Below, piece by piece: positions 7,758 to 15,366 of a stretch of 18,167 bases of DNA (positions are counted from its first letter, which is position 1; every line of letters starts with the position of its first letter). The stretch is from Verrucomicrobia bacterium TMED40 (GTDB lineage: Bacteria > Verrucomicrobiota > Verrucomicrobiia > Opitutales > Seribacteraceae): contig NHCT01000054.1 of assembly GCA_002167605.1 (NCBI GenBank), positions 2,229-20,395 on the forward strand, in the 5' to 3' direction. The notes below the pieces were generated by a model. The model saw only the letters and a program-made list of their open reading frames with translations, was not told the origin of the DNA and made no database searches. A program made the position numbers and the translations under genes.

Positions 7758-8924
7758 ATGGAAGGATTACATCACGATACAATGGTTGAAAAAAACAATG
7801 AACCACCCAAGGAAGTTCCTGGCTCCACAGATCAGGAACAAATTGTTGAAACGGCCTCTGTTGCAGATAGCGAAAAAGATTTTTCTTCTACCTCTATGAA
7901 TGCTTCTTTGAGCCCTGAAGATAAAATTGAGCTTTTCAACCAAATGGTTCGTATAAGGAGATTTGAAGAACGATCATTGAGGGCCTATCAACAAGGTCAC
8001 ATTGGCGGCTTTTTGCACCTTTACATAGGCCAGGAGGCTGTGGCCGTTGGAGCAGTTTCTGTAATGTCTGATAATGACCATGTTATCACTGCCTATCGAG
8101 ATCATGGACATGCTCTCGCGGTTGGCATGGATATGGATGAATGTATGGCCGAACTTTTTGGTAAGAGGACCGGATGCTCTAAAGGCAAGGGTGGATCTAT
8201 GCATTTCTTCGCCCCAGATAAGAACTATTGGGGAGGGCATGGTATCGTTGGAGGACAAACGCCGCTTGGCCTAGGAATGGCTTACGCTCTAAAATATAAG
8301 GGGCTCAAGGGTTCATGTCTTTGTTTTATGGGCGATGGTGCAACCAACCAGGGTCCCTTCTATGAGTCATTAAATTTAGCTTCCCTATGGAATTTGCCCG
8401 TTGTTTATGTGATTGAGAATAACGGTTATTCAATGGGTACGGCCGAAGCCAGACACTCCGCAGGCGAACCACTTGCCCGACGGGGCGAACCCTTTGATGT
8501 GGATTGGTCAGTTTCATATGGTCATGATCTTTATGAAGTGCGGCAAACTATGGGAGATGCCATTCGGCAGGCACATGAAGCTTCCAAACCCTCGGTTCTT
8601 GAAATCATTACCTACAGGTATAGGGGGCACTCTGTTGCGGACCCTGATCAAACTTACAGAAGCAAAGAGGAGATCGAGGAGTATAAGAAAAGTAAAGACC
8701 CGATTAATCTCTTTAAGTCCAAACTTATTGATGAAGGTGTTCTTAGCGAAGAAAGCGCAAAGAGTATTGATGTTAAGGCCAAAGAAGAAGCCGATGCTTC
8801 TGCTGAATTTGCAAATGCCAGCCCCTACCCCGAACCCTCTGAGCTCATGGATGATGTTTATTGGGAAACGGATAATCCTTCGGAAAGAACTTCTGGTGGA
8901 ACGATGTTCTTTGAAAGTGTGTAA
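7758..8924 (+). CDS. pdhA: Pyruvate dehydrogenase E1 component, alpha subunit
   Basis: A 388-residue TPP-dependent E1 alpha subunit that, with E1 beta, decarboxylates pyruvate and loads the acetyl group onto the E2 lipoyl arm in the cytoplasm. The TPP/Mg motif runs from GDGATNQG (192-199) to IENNGYSMGT (219-228), the normal GDG...NN spacing. YRDHGHAL (113-120) and RYRGHSVADPDQTY (287-300, the conserved loop region of the family) are also present. Residues 1-48 are an acidic, Pro/Ser/Thr-rich extension before the conserved SPEDKIELFNQMVRIRRFEE core. Alternative starts are Met9 (7782) and Met47 (7896); none has a convincing Shine-Dalgarno sequence, so the true N-terminus is uncertain. It opens the pdhABC run, with E1 beta beginning 21 bp downstream. 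A 2-oxoacid dehydrogenase of different substrate range is possible but less likely given the close match to PdhA. Confidence 0.93.
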   Translation: MEGLHHDTMVEKNNEPPKEVPGSTDQEQIVETASVADSEKDFSSTSMNASLSPEDKIELFNQMVRIRRFEERSLRAYQQGHIGGFLHLYIGQEAVAVGAVSVMSDNDHVITAYRDHGHALAVGMDMDECMAELFGKRTGCSKGKGGSMHFFAPDKNYWGGHGIVGGQTPLGLGMAYALKYKGLKGSCLCFMGDGATNQGPFYESLNLASLWNLPVVYVIENNGYSMGTAEARHSAGEPLARRGEPFDVDWSVSYGHDLYEVRQTMGDAIRQAHEASKPSVLEIITYRYRGHSVADPDQTYRSKEEIEEYKKSKDPINLFKSKLIDEGVLSEESAKSIDVKAKEEADASAEFANASPYPEPSELMDDVYWETDNPSERTSGGTMFFESV

Positions 8925-8945
8925 TCTTTCTTATTACTTTTAGAT

Positions 8946-9923
8946 ATGCCTGAAATTACCTATAGAGAAGCCCTCAACCAAGCCCTCTCGGAAGAAATAG
9001 AACGAGACGAAAATGTCGTTCTGTTGGGAGAAGAGGTTGCTCAATTTAAAGGATCTTACAAGGTTTCTGAAGGTCTTTTGGAAAAGTTTGGTTCCGACAA
9101 GATCGTTGATACTCCTATCAGTGAAGCAGCTTTTTCCGGGCTCGCAGTCGGTGCTGCCATGATGGGTATGCGTCCAGTGGTTGAGTTCATGTTTTGGAGC
9201 TTTTGCTACGTTGCTTTCGACCAAATTTTTAACAATGCGGCTAATGTGCGCTACATGTCGGGCGGTTTGATAAATGTGCCGATTGTTTTCCGTGGACCGG
9301 CTAACGGTGGAACAAATGTTGGGGCGACCCATTCCCATACACCAGAAAATTTTGCCGCAAATACGCCTGGACTCAAGGTGATTTGTCCCTCTACTCCCGC
9401 TGATGCGAAGGGTATGCTAAAGTCAGCCATTCGGGATAATGACCCAGTTTGTGTAATGGAAAACACTATTTTGTACAATTTGAAGGGTGATGTGCCCGAC
9501 GATAATGAATTTATTATTCCCCTTGGACAGGCTAATTTGATCAGGGAAGGATCTGATTTGTCGATTATTGCTCACGGGAAAGCCGTCCATACATCGCTCG
9601 AGGTTGCACAAAGTTTAGAAGAAAAACATGGCGTTTCCACCGAGGTGCTTGATTTGCGTTCGATCCGACCTCTTGATACTGAGGCGATTCTTTCAACTGT
9701 CCGAAAAACAAATCGGGTTTTACTCGTAGAAGAAAACAAACCATTTTGTGGAGTGGGTGCTCAAATTTCCTTCCTCATACAAGAACAGGCATTTGATTAC
9801 TTGGATGCTCCCATAAAAAGAGTGTCCGCTATTGATGTTCCGCAGGCTTACAGTAAGTCGCTTGAAAGTGTCCAAATTCCTGATCACGATCGAGTTTTAG
9901 AAAAAGCACTCGAACTTATTTGA
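8946..9923 (+). CDS. pdhB: Pyruvate dehydrogenase E1 component, beta subunit
   Basis: A 325-residue E1 beta subunit of the usual family length. Conserved landmarks are EITYREALNQAL at the N-terminus, LLGEEVAQFKGSYKVSEGL, then IVDTPISEAAFSGLAVGAA with the TPP-contacting Glu, the GATHSHTPE segment that includes the active-site His region, and the C-terminal transketolase domain with STEVLDLRSIRPLDTEAI and VLLVEENKPFCGVGAQI. It pairs with the E1 alpha subunit encoded 21 bp upstream to form the heterotetrameric decarboxylase. The E2 gene starts 10 bp after its stop, so a single transcript is very likely. Nothing unusual is seen in the sequence. Confidence 0.95.
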   Translation: MPEITYREALNQALSEEIERDENVVLLGEEVAQFKGSYKVSEGLLEKFGSDKIVDTPISEAAFSGLAVGAAMMGMRPVVEFMFWSFCYVAFDQIFNNAANVRYMSGGLINVPIVFRGPANGGTNVGATHSHTPENFAANTPGLKVICPSTPADAKGMLKSAIRDNDPVCVMENTILYNLKGDVPDDNEFIIPLGQANLIREGSDLSIIAHGKAVHTSLEVAQSLEEKHGVSTEVLDLRSIRPLDTEAILSTVRKTNRVLLVEENKPFCGVGAQISFLIQEQAFDYLDAPIKRVSAIDVPQAYSKSLESVQIPDHDRVLEKALELI

Positions 9924-9933
9924 GATAAATACA

Positions 9934-11247
9934 ATGGCAACAATCATTGAAATGCCGAAGTTAAGTGACACCATGTCTGTTGGAACTTTGGTTAAGTGGC
10001 ATAAAGAGGAGGGTGATAGCGTAGAAAATGGTGATACTCTCGCGGAAGTCGAGACCGACAAGGCGACCATGGAGTTGGAAAATTTCGAAGATGGTGTACT
10101 TCTTAAAATTTTTGTTTCGGAAGGCAGTGAAGTACCTATTGGCAGTCCTCTTGCCGTCGTTGGTGCAGAGGGTGAGGAAATTCCCGAGATTTCCGAATCA
10201 CCAGCAAGCGAGCCTACAAAAGAAAAATCTCCAGATTTACCCCCTGACACCGTAGAGGAACCTGCGAGTGAAAGTTCAACGGACCCTGTTCATGATTCAA
10301 AGTCAGACCCAAACGAACCGCCGAGCAATCCGGTCGCAACAAAAGAAGCAGGCCGCATTTTGGCATCGCCACTTGCAAGAAAAATTGCACTTGAACGAAA
10401 TATCGATCTTTCACAAGTCAAGGGAACAGGCCCCAATGGAAGGATTGTAAAAAAGGATCTAAAGGCTCGCGAGGACAGTCAAGGAGGCGATGCTCAATCC
10501 GTTAAAGGTGGTGTACCTTTGCCTGTTATTTCTTCAAACCACGGAATAATCGAGGATAAGATCATACCTATCTCAAAAATGAGGTCCGTAATTGCCAAGA
10601 GGCTACTCGAGTCAAAGACTTCCATACCTCACTTTTATTTACAGAAGGAAATCAATGCACTGCCACTTAAGTTGGCCCGATCAAGAATCAATCAAAGGCT
10701 TGCGGATCGTAAGGATGGTTCTAAGGTAAGTATAAATGACTTGGTGCTTTATGCTTGTGCTGATGCGATAAAATGGTTTCCGGCAATTAATTCGAGTTGG
10801 CACGATCGGGAAATAAAATTTCATGGCAATGTGCACCTGTCCTTTGGGGTTGCCGTGGAGGACGGACTCGTTACTCCGGTTATTAAAAACGCTGAGTCCA
10901 TGAGCTTGGTATCTCTTTCAACAGAGGCTAAAAGCCTGATTGTAAAAGCTCGGACAAAAAAGCTTATGCCAGATGAAATGTCTGGCTCCACTTTTACAGT
11001 TACAAATTTAGGGATGTTTGGCATTGATTTTTTTAGCGGTATTATAAATCCACCAAACGCTGCTATATTATCTGTTGGAGCAAGCATACCAAAACCCGTT
11101 TTAGATCAAACCGGCTCTGTTGTTGCAGGTGAGACTTTGATGTTAGGATTAAGTGGTGACCACAGGTTGGTCGATGGTGCCATTGGGGCTGGTTTTCTTA
11201 AACTCCTTGCCGAAAACTTGGAAAACCCTGCGAGCCTTTTAGTCTAG
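9934..11247 (+). CDS. pdhC: Dihydrolipoamide acetyltransferase, E2 of pyruvate dehydrogenase
   Basis: A 437-residue E2 that transfers the acetyl group from lipoate to CoA. It has one lipoyl domain (residues 1-78) with lipoylated Lys43 in VETDKATMELE, an acidic Pro/Ser/Glu linker (81-138), a peripheral subunit-binding domain (about 142-176, with ASPLARKIA and GTGPNGRIVKKDL), a second linker, and the acyltransferase domain (about 208-437). The catalytic HRLVDG motif is at 410-415 (His410, Asp414). The binding domain implies an E3 partner, but no lipoamide dehydrogenase gene is in this window. The single lipoyl domain resembles alpha-proteobacterial and mitochondrial-type E2s rather than the three-lipoyl E. 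coli form, consistent with the split E1 alpha/beta genes. Its stop lies 4 bp from the stop of the convergent phosphoglucomutase gene. Confidence 0.95.
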   Translation: MATIIEMPKLSDTMSVGTLVKWHKEEGDSVENGDTLAEVETDKATMELENFEDGVLLKIFVSEGSEVPIGSPLAVVGAEGEEIPEISESPASEPTKEKSPDLPPDTVEEPASESSTDPVHDSKSDPNEPPSNPVATKEAGRILASPLARKIALERNIDLSQVKGTGPNGRIVKKDLKAREDSQGGDAQSVKGGVPLPVISSNHGIIEDKIIPISKMRSVIAKRLLESKTSIPHFYLQKEINALPLKLARSRINQRLADRKDGSKVSINDLVLYACADAIKWFPAINSSWHDREIKFHGNVHLSFGVAVEDGLVTPVIKNAESMSLVSLSTEAKSLIVKARTKKLMPDEMSGSTFTVTNLGMFGIDFFSGIINPPNAAILSVGASIPKPVLDQTGSVVAGETLMLGLSGDHRLVDGAIGAGFLKLLAENLENPASLLV

Positions 11248-11251
11248 CTCC

Positions 11252-13228
11252 TTAGGTGCCCCTGACTCGTTCGTGAGCATCTTCCACTAACCAAGAAGCA
11301 ATCCTTTCCACTTCGGTGTCAATGGTTTGCTTTGATGCCTCAAGGTCACTTACCATGGGCTCTCCGCACCCAAATAAATAATATTTTATTTTGGGTTCCG
11401 TCCCGCTTGGCCTTACTGCAATGGAGAATCCATTATCCAAATTCAGTTTTATAAAGTTTTCCTGAAGCAGGGGATCTTCGTCTTCGTCTATGAAGCCTGA
11501 ACTTAAAAAATCCTTCGTTTGGAATACACCGATATCCGCAACCTTCGATAATGGATTATCTCGGTAAGAGGATGCTAATTTTGATATCGTTGCACTTCCC
11601 TCCGCTCCCTCAAAATAAATATTTTCTGTGTGCTCTTTATGGTATCCGTATTTTTTGTAGAGGCTGTCCAGATAGTCAAAGGCGGAGGTGCCCGTTGAGG
11701 AGAGGAACGCGAATAGCTCGGCAATTGCGAGTGCCGATGCATTCCCATCTTTGTCTCTAACTAAATCCAAAGGCAAGTACCCATAGCTTTCTTCGGCTGC
11801 GAGAGCTACATAGGTTGAGTAGCGGGTTAGTACATCTATTCGCGCAAAAAGATCAGTGCCATCAAAATCTAAAGACAAACCTTCGTTTTCTTTTACCTCT
11901 ATTGACGCCGCATGCTCATACTTGGCAAGCTTTTCAGCCATCCATTTAAAACCTGTGGGTGTATTAATGCACCTTGCTCCATAAAGCTCGGCGATCTTTC
12001 CAAGCAGGGGTGTTGTTACAAAGGTTTTGAGAATTGCAAAACTTGAACCATTTTGTTCATCCAATAATTGCTTTCTTTTAAGTGTGGAGAGGCGGTACTC
12101 CCCCAGCATACTCGCCACCTGGTTTCCCGTTAAACAAATAAAGTCGCCCTTTGCTGCTTTTACCGCAACTCCAATTCGGTCGCAATCAGGGTCACTCCCC
12201 ATTACAAGCGCGGATTTGGTTTTCCTGGCGACAGCAATTCCAGCCTTCAGTGCTTCCGGGTTTTCCGGATTCGGTGACTTTACCGTTGAAAAATTAGGAT
12301 CATGCTTATTTTGTTCATCAACCACCGCCACATCGACACCATGATCCCAAAGAGCAGGAATCGCGGCTATTGCTCCCGTTCCATGAATGGGCGTAAACAC
12401 TAATTTCGGGGCATGCTTTTTCAACATTTCCGGATCTAAAACTGAATCTTCCAATGCAGCCCGGTAGGCAAGATCATCGCCGGTTTGCAAAATTGTCCAT
12501 GTTTGCGTCGGTTTCTCACTCATGAGCAAGGGCAATAGTTCGCCAATGGATATATCATTGTATTTTTCAACAACATTCCCCGCATGTGGGGGTACTAACT
12601 GTGCTCCATCATCAAAGTATGCCTTAAAGCCATTGTCATGATAGGGGTTGTGACTGGCCGTTATGACAACTCCTGCATGAGCATAGCGATTTCTCACAGT
12701 AAAACTCAACTGTGGTGTAGAGCGAGGACCATCGAAGAGCATCGCATAACCACCCAACTCACCCCAAGTGTAAGCAACCAATTCTGAAAACTTTTGAGAA
12801 AAATGACGAACATCGTGGGCTACCACCAAACGTGGTTGCTCCATAATTCCGCATTCTGCCATCCATTGCTTAACATATAAGAATAGTGCTTTTGTTGCCC
12901 TTAGTAGGGTTATTTCGTTAAGAGTATTGCTACCAACGGCTGCATATTTAGGTGTTTCCTTTTTTTGCACACCCCCTCTTTCTGCTTCGGTCACCACTTG
13001 TCCTATTGTTCGACCTCTCATTCCTCCCGTGCCAAAAGCCAAATTTTTATAGAACCTATCGTTTAACTCTTCCCATTTCGAAGCTTGGATAAGTTCACAG
13101 AGAGAATCGTCCACCCACTGAGGCAAATTTTCGTTATCAGAGAATTCCTTAATGTTTAGTAAAGTGCTTTCGAGCAATTTTCCCTCTTTTTTTGCTTCTT
13201 TCAAAGCATTTATTTCGTTTGATTCCAT
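11252..13228 (-). CDS. pgm: Phosphoglucomutase/phosphomannomutase (alpha-D-phosphohexomutase)
   Basis: A 658-residue four-domain phosphohexomutase. The phosphoserine loop VVITASHNPYHDNGFKAYF has Ser192, the Mg site is GSDPDCDRIGV (Asp346, Asp348, Asp350), the sugar-recognition region has EESYGYLPLD (479-488) followed by VRDKDGNASA, and the phosphate-binding loop is RPSGTEPKIKYY (606-617). AFGTGGMRG (64-72) starts domain 1. It interconverts hexose 1- and 6-phosphates for glycogen, nucleotide-sugar and envelope precursor synthesis. It is longer than most bacterial members (450-600 residues), partly from an N-terminal segment of about 60 residues and a long insert region around 370-400; this length resembles PGM2-type enzymes. 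It lies 59 bp after the FtsB-like gene on the same strand. Substrate preference (glucose versus mannose, or a ribose-type PGM2) cannot be decided from the sequence. Confidence 0.9.
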   Translation of the reverse strand: MESNEINALKEAKKEGKLLESTLLNIKEFSDNENLPQWVDDSLCELIQASKWEELNDRFYKNLAFGTGGMRGRTIGQVVTEAERGGVQKKETPKYAAVGSNTLNEITLLRATKALFLYVKQWMAECGIMEQPRLVVAHDVRHFSQKFSELVAYTWGELGGYAMLFDGPRSTPQLSFTVRNRYAHAGVVITASHNPYHDNGFKAYFDDGAQLVPPHAGNVVEKYNDISIGELLPLLMSEKPTQTWTILQTGDDLAYRAALEDSVLDPEMLKKHAPKLVFTPIHGTGAIAAIPALWDHGVDVAVVDEQNKHDPNFSTVKSPNPENPEALKAGIAVARKTKSALVMGSDPDCDRIGVAVKAAKGDFICLTGNQVASMLGEYRLSTLKRKQLLDEQNGSSFAILKTFVTTPLLGKIAELYGARCINTPTGFKWMAEKLAKYEHAASIEVKENEGLSLDFDGTDLFARIDVLTRYSTYVALAAEESYGYLPLDLVRDKDGNASALAIAELFAFLSSTGTSAFDYLDSLYKKYGYHKEHTENIYFEGAEGSATISKLASSYRDNPLSKVADIGVFQTKDFLSSGFIDEDEDPLLQENFIKLNLDNGFSIAVRPSGTEPKIKYYLFGCGEPMVSDLEASKQTIDTEVERIASWLVEDAHERVRGT

Positions 13229-13287
13229 TTATTATATTGGTTTGTGACTTGGGCCTATTCTATTAGTAGATTTCGGTTCCCAATTTC

Positions 13288-13593
13288 TTATTTTAATTCT
13301 TTATTTCCATCTATTTCTGGAAACCTGTAAAGCCTTTCGCCTGCGCTTCCATACCCTAATTCCTTGCGAGCAACAGCATCTTGGTATTGAGGGTCACGCC
13401 TTAAACGATCAAGGAATTCTCTATGGTTTTTGGCCTCTACTCTTAATTGTTCTAGTTCTTTTTCTAGGACGGCTTCCCTAGATTTCCAGTGAGTGTACTC
13501 TTCGAAAGCTGTTTTCCCCTCTAAAAAGAGATAGATGGAGGCAATCACACCAAGTGTGGCTATGGTTGCCAACAATACTTTTTTAGAGTCCAT
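13288..13593 (-). CDS. FtsB/DivIC-like septum formation initiator
   Basis: A 101-residue membrane protein with an N-terminal transmembrane helix (about residues 7-24), a coiled coil (about 30-68, with AVLEKELEQLRVEAKNHREF) and the family's C-terminal signature: RRDPQYQDAVARKELGYG, then GERLYRFPE. This matches the FtsB/DivIC septum initiator family, whose members bridge the cytoplasmic membrane and recruit the FtsQ/FtsL division complex. The gene sits between the arabinose-5-phosphate isomerase gene (59 bp away) and phosphoglucomutase (59 bp) on one strand, probably one operon. A purine-rich GGAAGGG about 7 bp before the ATG is one of the few good Shine-Dalgarno matches here. A TATAAT overlaps it just upstream, but a start of transcription from there would remove the ribosome site, so I do not call a promoter. 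Confidence 0.85.
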   Translation of the reverse strand: MDSKKVLLATIATLGVIASIYLFLEGKTAFEEYTHWKSREAVLEKELEQLRVEAKNHREFLDRLRRDPQYQDAVARKELGYGSAGERLYRFPEIDGNKELK

Positions 13594-13652
13594 GAATGAT
13601 CCCTTCCATTATAATGCAAATAATAGACTACTTGTTTTTTTGTACAAGTTTC

Positions 13653-14642
13653 TTAATTGCTTTGCGGTGTAAAGATGTCGTGAAGTCTGATCAACCCCAT
13701 TACCTCGGTCGTTTTCTCTTTAATTACAGGTAATACGGATATGGGTGAATGCCCACCTTCCATAATTTCCAAAGCTGAGCCAAGCGACATATTTGGCCTT
13801 ACGACCTGTGGTGATTTGCACATTATTTTCTCTGCCGTTAGTAGATTCAGGTCCTTGACCTCTTTCAGGGAGCGCCTCAAATCTCCGTCCGTTATTATAC
13901 CCACCAAATTACCACATTTTAAAACACACGCAGCACCAAGAGGCTTTTCTGTCATTTTTATTACGATGTCCTTTAAGGGTGTAGAAGGCTCTACAAATGC
14001 CACTTTTTCCGGGGTATGCATGACATTAGCAACACAAAGAATAAGATTTCTTCCCAATTGGCCGGCTGGGTGTGTCATCGCATAATCTGTTTCTGAAAAA
14101 TTTCTTCTTCTCATAAGAGCCGAAGAAAGTGCATCGCCTAAAGACGCGGCTACAGTAAAGCTGGCAGTTGGCACAATATTTAAAGGGTCCGCTTCAATGG
14201 AAACCGATGCATCTAAAAGGACATCAACTTTTTCCCCCAAGGGGCTGTCCACCTTTCCCAAAATCCCCAATATGCATGCAGTCCTTTGACGAAAAACTGG
14301 CTCTAATGCCAATAATTCTGGAGTAGCACCGCTGTTGGATAAAAAGATTACCGGATCACCTTTTTGATGAATTCCTAAATCCCCGTGCACTGCTTCCGAA
14401 GGGTGAAGGTAGGCCGCCGGTGACCCGGTACTACAGAAGGTTGCTGCTAACTTTTTTCCCAAATGTCCCGATTTTCCAATTCCTGTTACAATAATCTTAT
14501 TATCGTCTTTGTGAAGCAGATCAATTGCTTCTGAAAAGTTTTCCCCCAACCTTTTCGATGCCAGTTGTATCGATTCGGCTTCTATTTCTAATACATGCCT
14601 AGCTTCTGCTCTTTCTTTTTGTTTTGTGATCGATTTCTCCAT
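13653..14642 (-). CDS. kdsD: Arabinose-5-phosphate isomerase (KpsF/GutQ family)
   Basis: A 329-residue enzyme with an SIS sugar isomerase domain (about residues 35-195) followed by two CBS domains (about 205-325). It converts ribulose 5-phosphate to arabinose 5-phosphate, the first step to KDO for lipopolysaccharide. All four residues described as catalytic in E. coli KdsD (K59, E111, E152, H193) have counterparts at a constant offset of minus two: Lys57 in GIGKSGH, Glu109 in SNSGATPEL, Glu150 in SIEADP, and His191 in MTHPAGQLGRNL. The CBS part includes VGIITDGDLRRSL. Presence of this gene implies an LPS-type outer membrane. It leads the minus-strand run kdsD, ftsB-like, pgm and is divergent from the RelE-like gene with a 118 bp gap. 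The genome's main or only API role is likely but cannot be proved here. Confidence 0.93.
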   Translation of the reverse strand: MEKSITKQKERAEARHVLEIEAESIQLASKRLGENFSEAIDLLHKDDNKIIVTGIGKSGHLGKKLAATFCSTGSPAAYLHPSEAVHGDLGIHQKGDPVIFLSNSGATPELLALEPVFRQRTACILGILGKVDSPLGEKVDVLLDASVSIEADPLNIVPTASFTVAASLGDALSSALMRRRNFSETDYAMTHPAGQLGRNLILCVANVMHTPEKVAFVEPSTPLKDIVIKMTEKPLGAACVLKCGNLVGIITDGDLRRSLKEVKDLNLLTAEKIMCKSPQVVRPNMSLGSALEIMEGGHSPISVLPVIKEKTTEVMGLIRLHDIFTPQSN

Positions 14643-14706
14643 ACGATAAATTTAGATTTAGTTTTATATCAACAAAGTTTGAATGTGTGGATTTCGTTTG
14701 TTATTG

Positions 14707-14733
14707 TTGACCTAGTTTGAACAATTCTAAGAT
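14707..14733 (+). promoter_or_regulatory. Candidate sigma-70-type promoter for the RelE-like gene
   Basis: TTGACC at 14707-14712 and TAAGAT at 14728-14733 are separated by 15 bp, a little short of the usual 16-18. They lie about 28 bp before the ATG of the RelE-like gene in the divergent 118 bp gap. The -35 matches consensus in 5 of 6 positions and the -10 in 4 of 6. The spacing makes this weak evidence. Confidence 0.3.
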
Positions 14734-14760
14734 CCTTACCCTTATCCTACATCATACTTT

Positions 14761-15114
14761 ATGTTTCAAGTAACATTTTCAGAACAAAGCCTAGAAGTGC
14801 TCAGTTCCCTACCTCAAGTTGAGCAACTCGAATTGATCGAACGCTTAAGTTCTCTTTCCAATAGCATTCTTTCTGGTTCAGCTAACAACATTGGCCGGTT
14901 CCAAAGGAAGGGCAAATTGTTTTACAGGCTTAGGGTTGATGGCCTGAGGGTTTACTTTGAAAAGATAGATATCTCTCTTCATTGCCACTTTATGCTTCCT
15001 AAAAACTCACTCAATGATTTTCTTTTTCGATGCAAAATGCCTGCTTCAGATGAAGCGGTGCTCGAAGAACACCAAAGTTTTTGGGATTACTTAGAGTCAC
15101 TCACCAAAAATTAA
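14761..15114 (+). CDS. RelE/ParE-superfamily protein without a visible antitoxin
   Basis: A 117-residue protein whose first 85 residues follow the RelE/ParE outline: FQVTFSEQSLEVLSSLP, a helix pair with LELIERLSSLSNSIL, then GRFQRKGKLFYRLRVDGLRV (45-64) like the yRLRvgdyRVyy strand pair of RelE toxins, and a final strand (HCHFMLPKN). A C-terminal tail of about 30 residues (KMPASDEAVLEEHQSFWDYL and on) goes beyond the usual fold. RelE toxins cut mRNA on the ribosome and ParE toxins poison gyrase; which, if either, applies cannot be told. No antitoxin-sized gene precedes it (118 bp gap to the divergent kdsD) or follows it (252 bp to dnaN). It may be a domesticated, non-toxic member. The start ATG has no Shine-Dalgarno sequence, only a pyrimidine-rich leader. 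Confidence 0.65.
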   Translation: MFQVTFSEQSLEVLSSLPQVEQLELIERLSSLSNSILSGSANNIGRFQRKGKLFYRLRVDGLRVYFEKIDISLHCHFMLPKNSLNDFLFRCKMPASDEAVLEEHQSFWDYLESLTKN

Positions 15115-15366
15115 TACAGATGTAAACATCGCTAATGTTAATAGGGGGGGGATTTGTCGTTTTTTCTCACAATCTTCTTATACTTAAGGTTGTTACCTTT
15201 TTCTTTCTAACAAAATCTTTGCCCCTAAGCTGTTATCTAAAAATAGTTTATGGAATAATTATACTTCTTAACAAATATAATAAGAATACAATTTCTTTTA
15301 AGTCTATATATATCTAATATTTATAAGTTGTGAAAAGATTCAAATTCATTCAAAAAGATCATCAAA
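15115..15366. other. AT-rich leader region ahead of dnaN
   Basis: These 252 bp hold no credible gene. They contain a run of eight G at 15144-15151, two overlapping short inverted repeats just after the RelE-like stop (GATGT/ACATC, and AACAT at 15125-15129 with ATGTT at 15135-15139), and a strongly AT-rich stretch from about 15235 to 15330 with alternating TATATATAT. The dnaN promoter is presumably inside the AT-rich part, but no clear -35/-10 pair can be fixed. I found no exact DnaA box (TTATCCACA or a one-base variant in clusters), so there is no support for an origin here. Confidence 0.5.

Noticed and set aside
8413..8943. 176-codon plus-strand ORF inside the E1 alpha gene
   Set aside because: It is the +1 shadow of the well-supported pdhA frame, with no family signature of its own.
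12027..12344. 105-codon plus-strand ORF
   Set aside because: Antisense to conserved phosphoglucomutase sequence including the Asp metal loop; no independent support.
13608..13613. Perfect TATAAT on the minus strand before the FtsB-like gene
   Set aside because: No matching -35 at 16-18 bp, and transcription from it would start past the likely Shine-Dalgarno sequence.
13630..13649. Hairpin ACTTGT/ACAAGT after kdsD as a terminator
   Set aside because: Six base pairs with an 8-nt loop and no following T-run on the minus strand; also inside a probable operon.
15135..15317. 60-codon plus-strand ORF starting across the G8 run
   Set aside because: Low-complexity, AT-driven composition, no ribosome site and no recognisable motif; it lies in the promoter-bearing gap before dnaN.
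15115..15366. Origin of replication next to dnaN
   Set aside because: AT-rich, but no DnaA box cluster; the best match near 15328 (TGTGAAAAG) is a single imperfect one, and dnaA, recF or gyrB are not adjacent.
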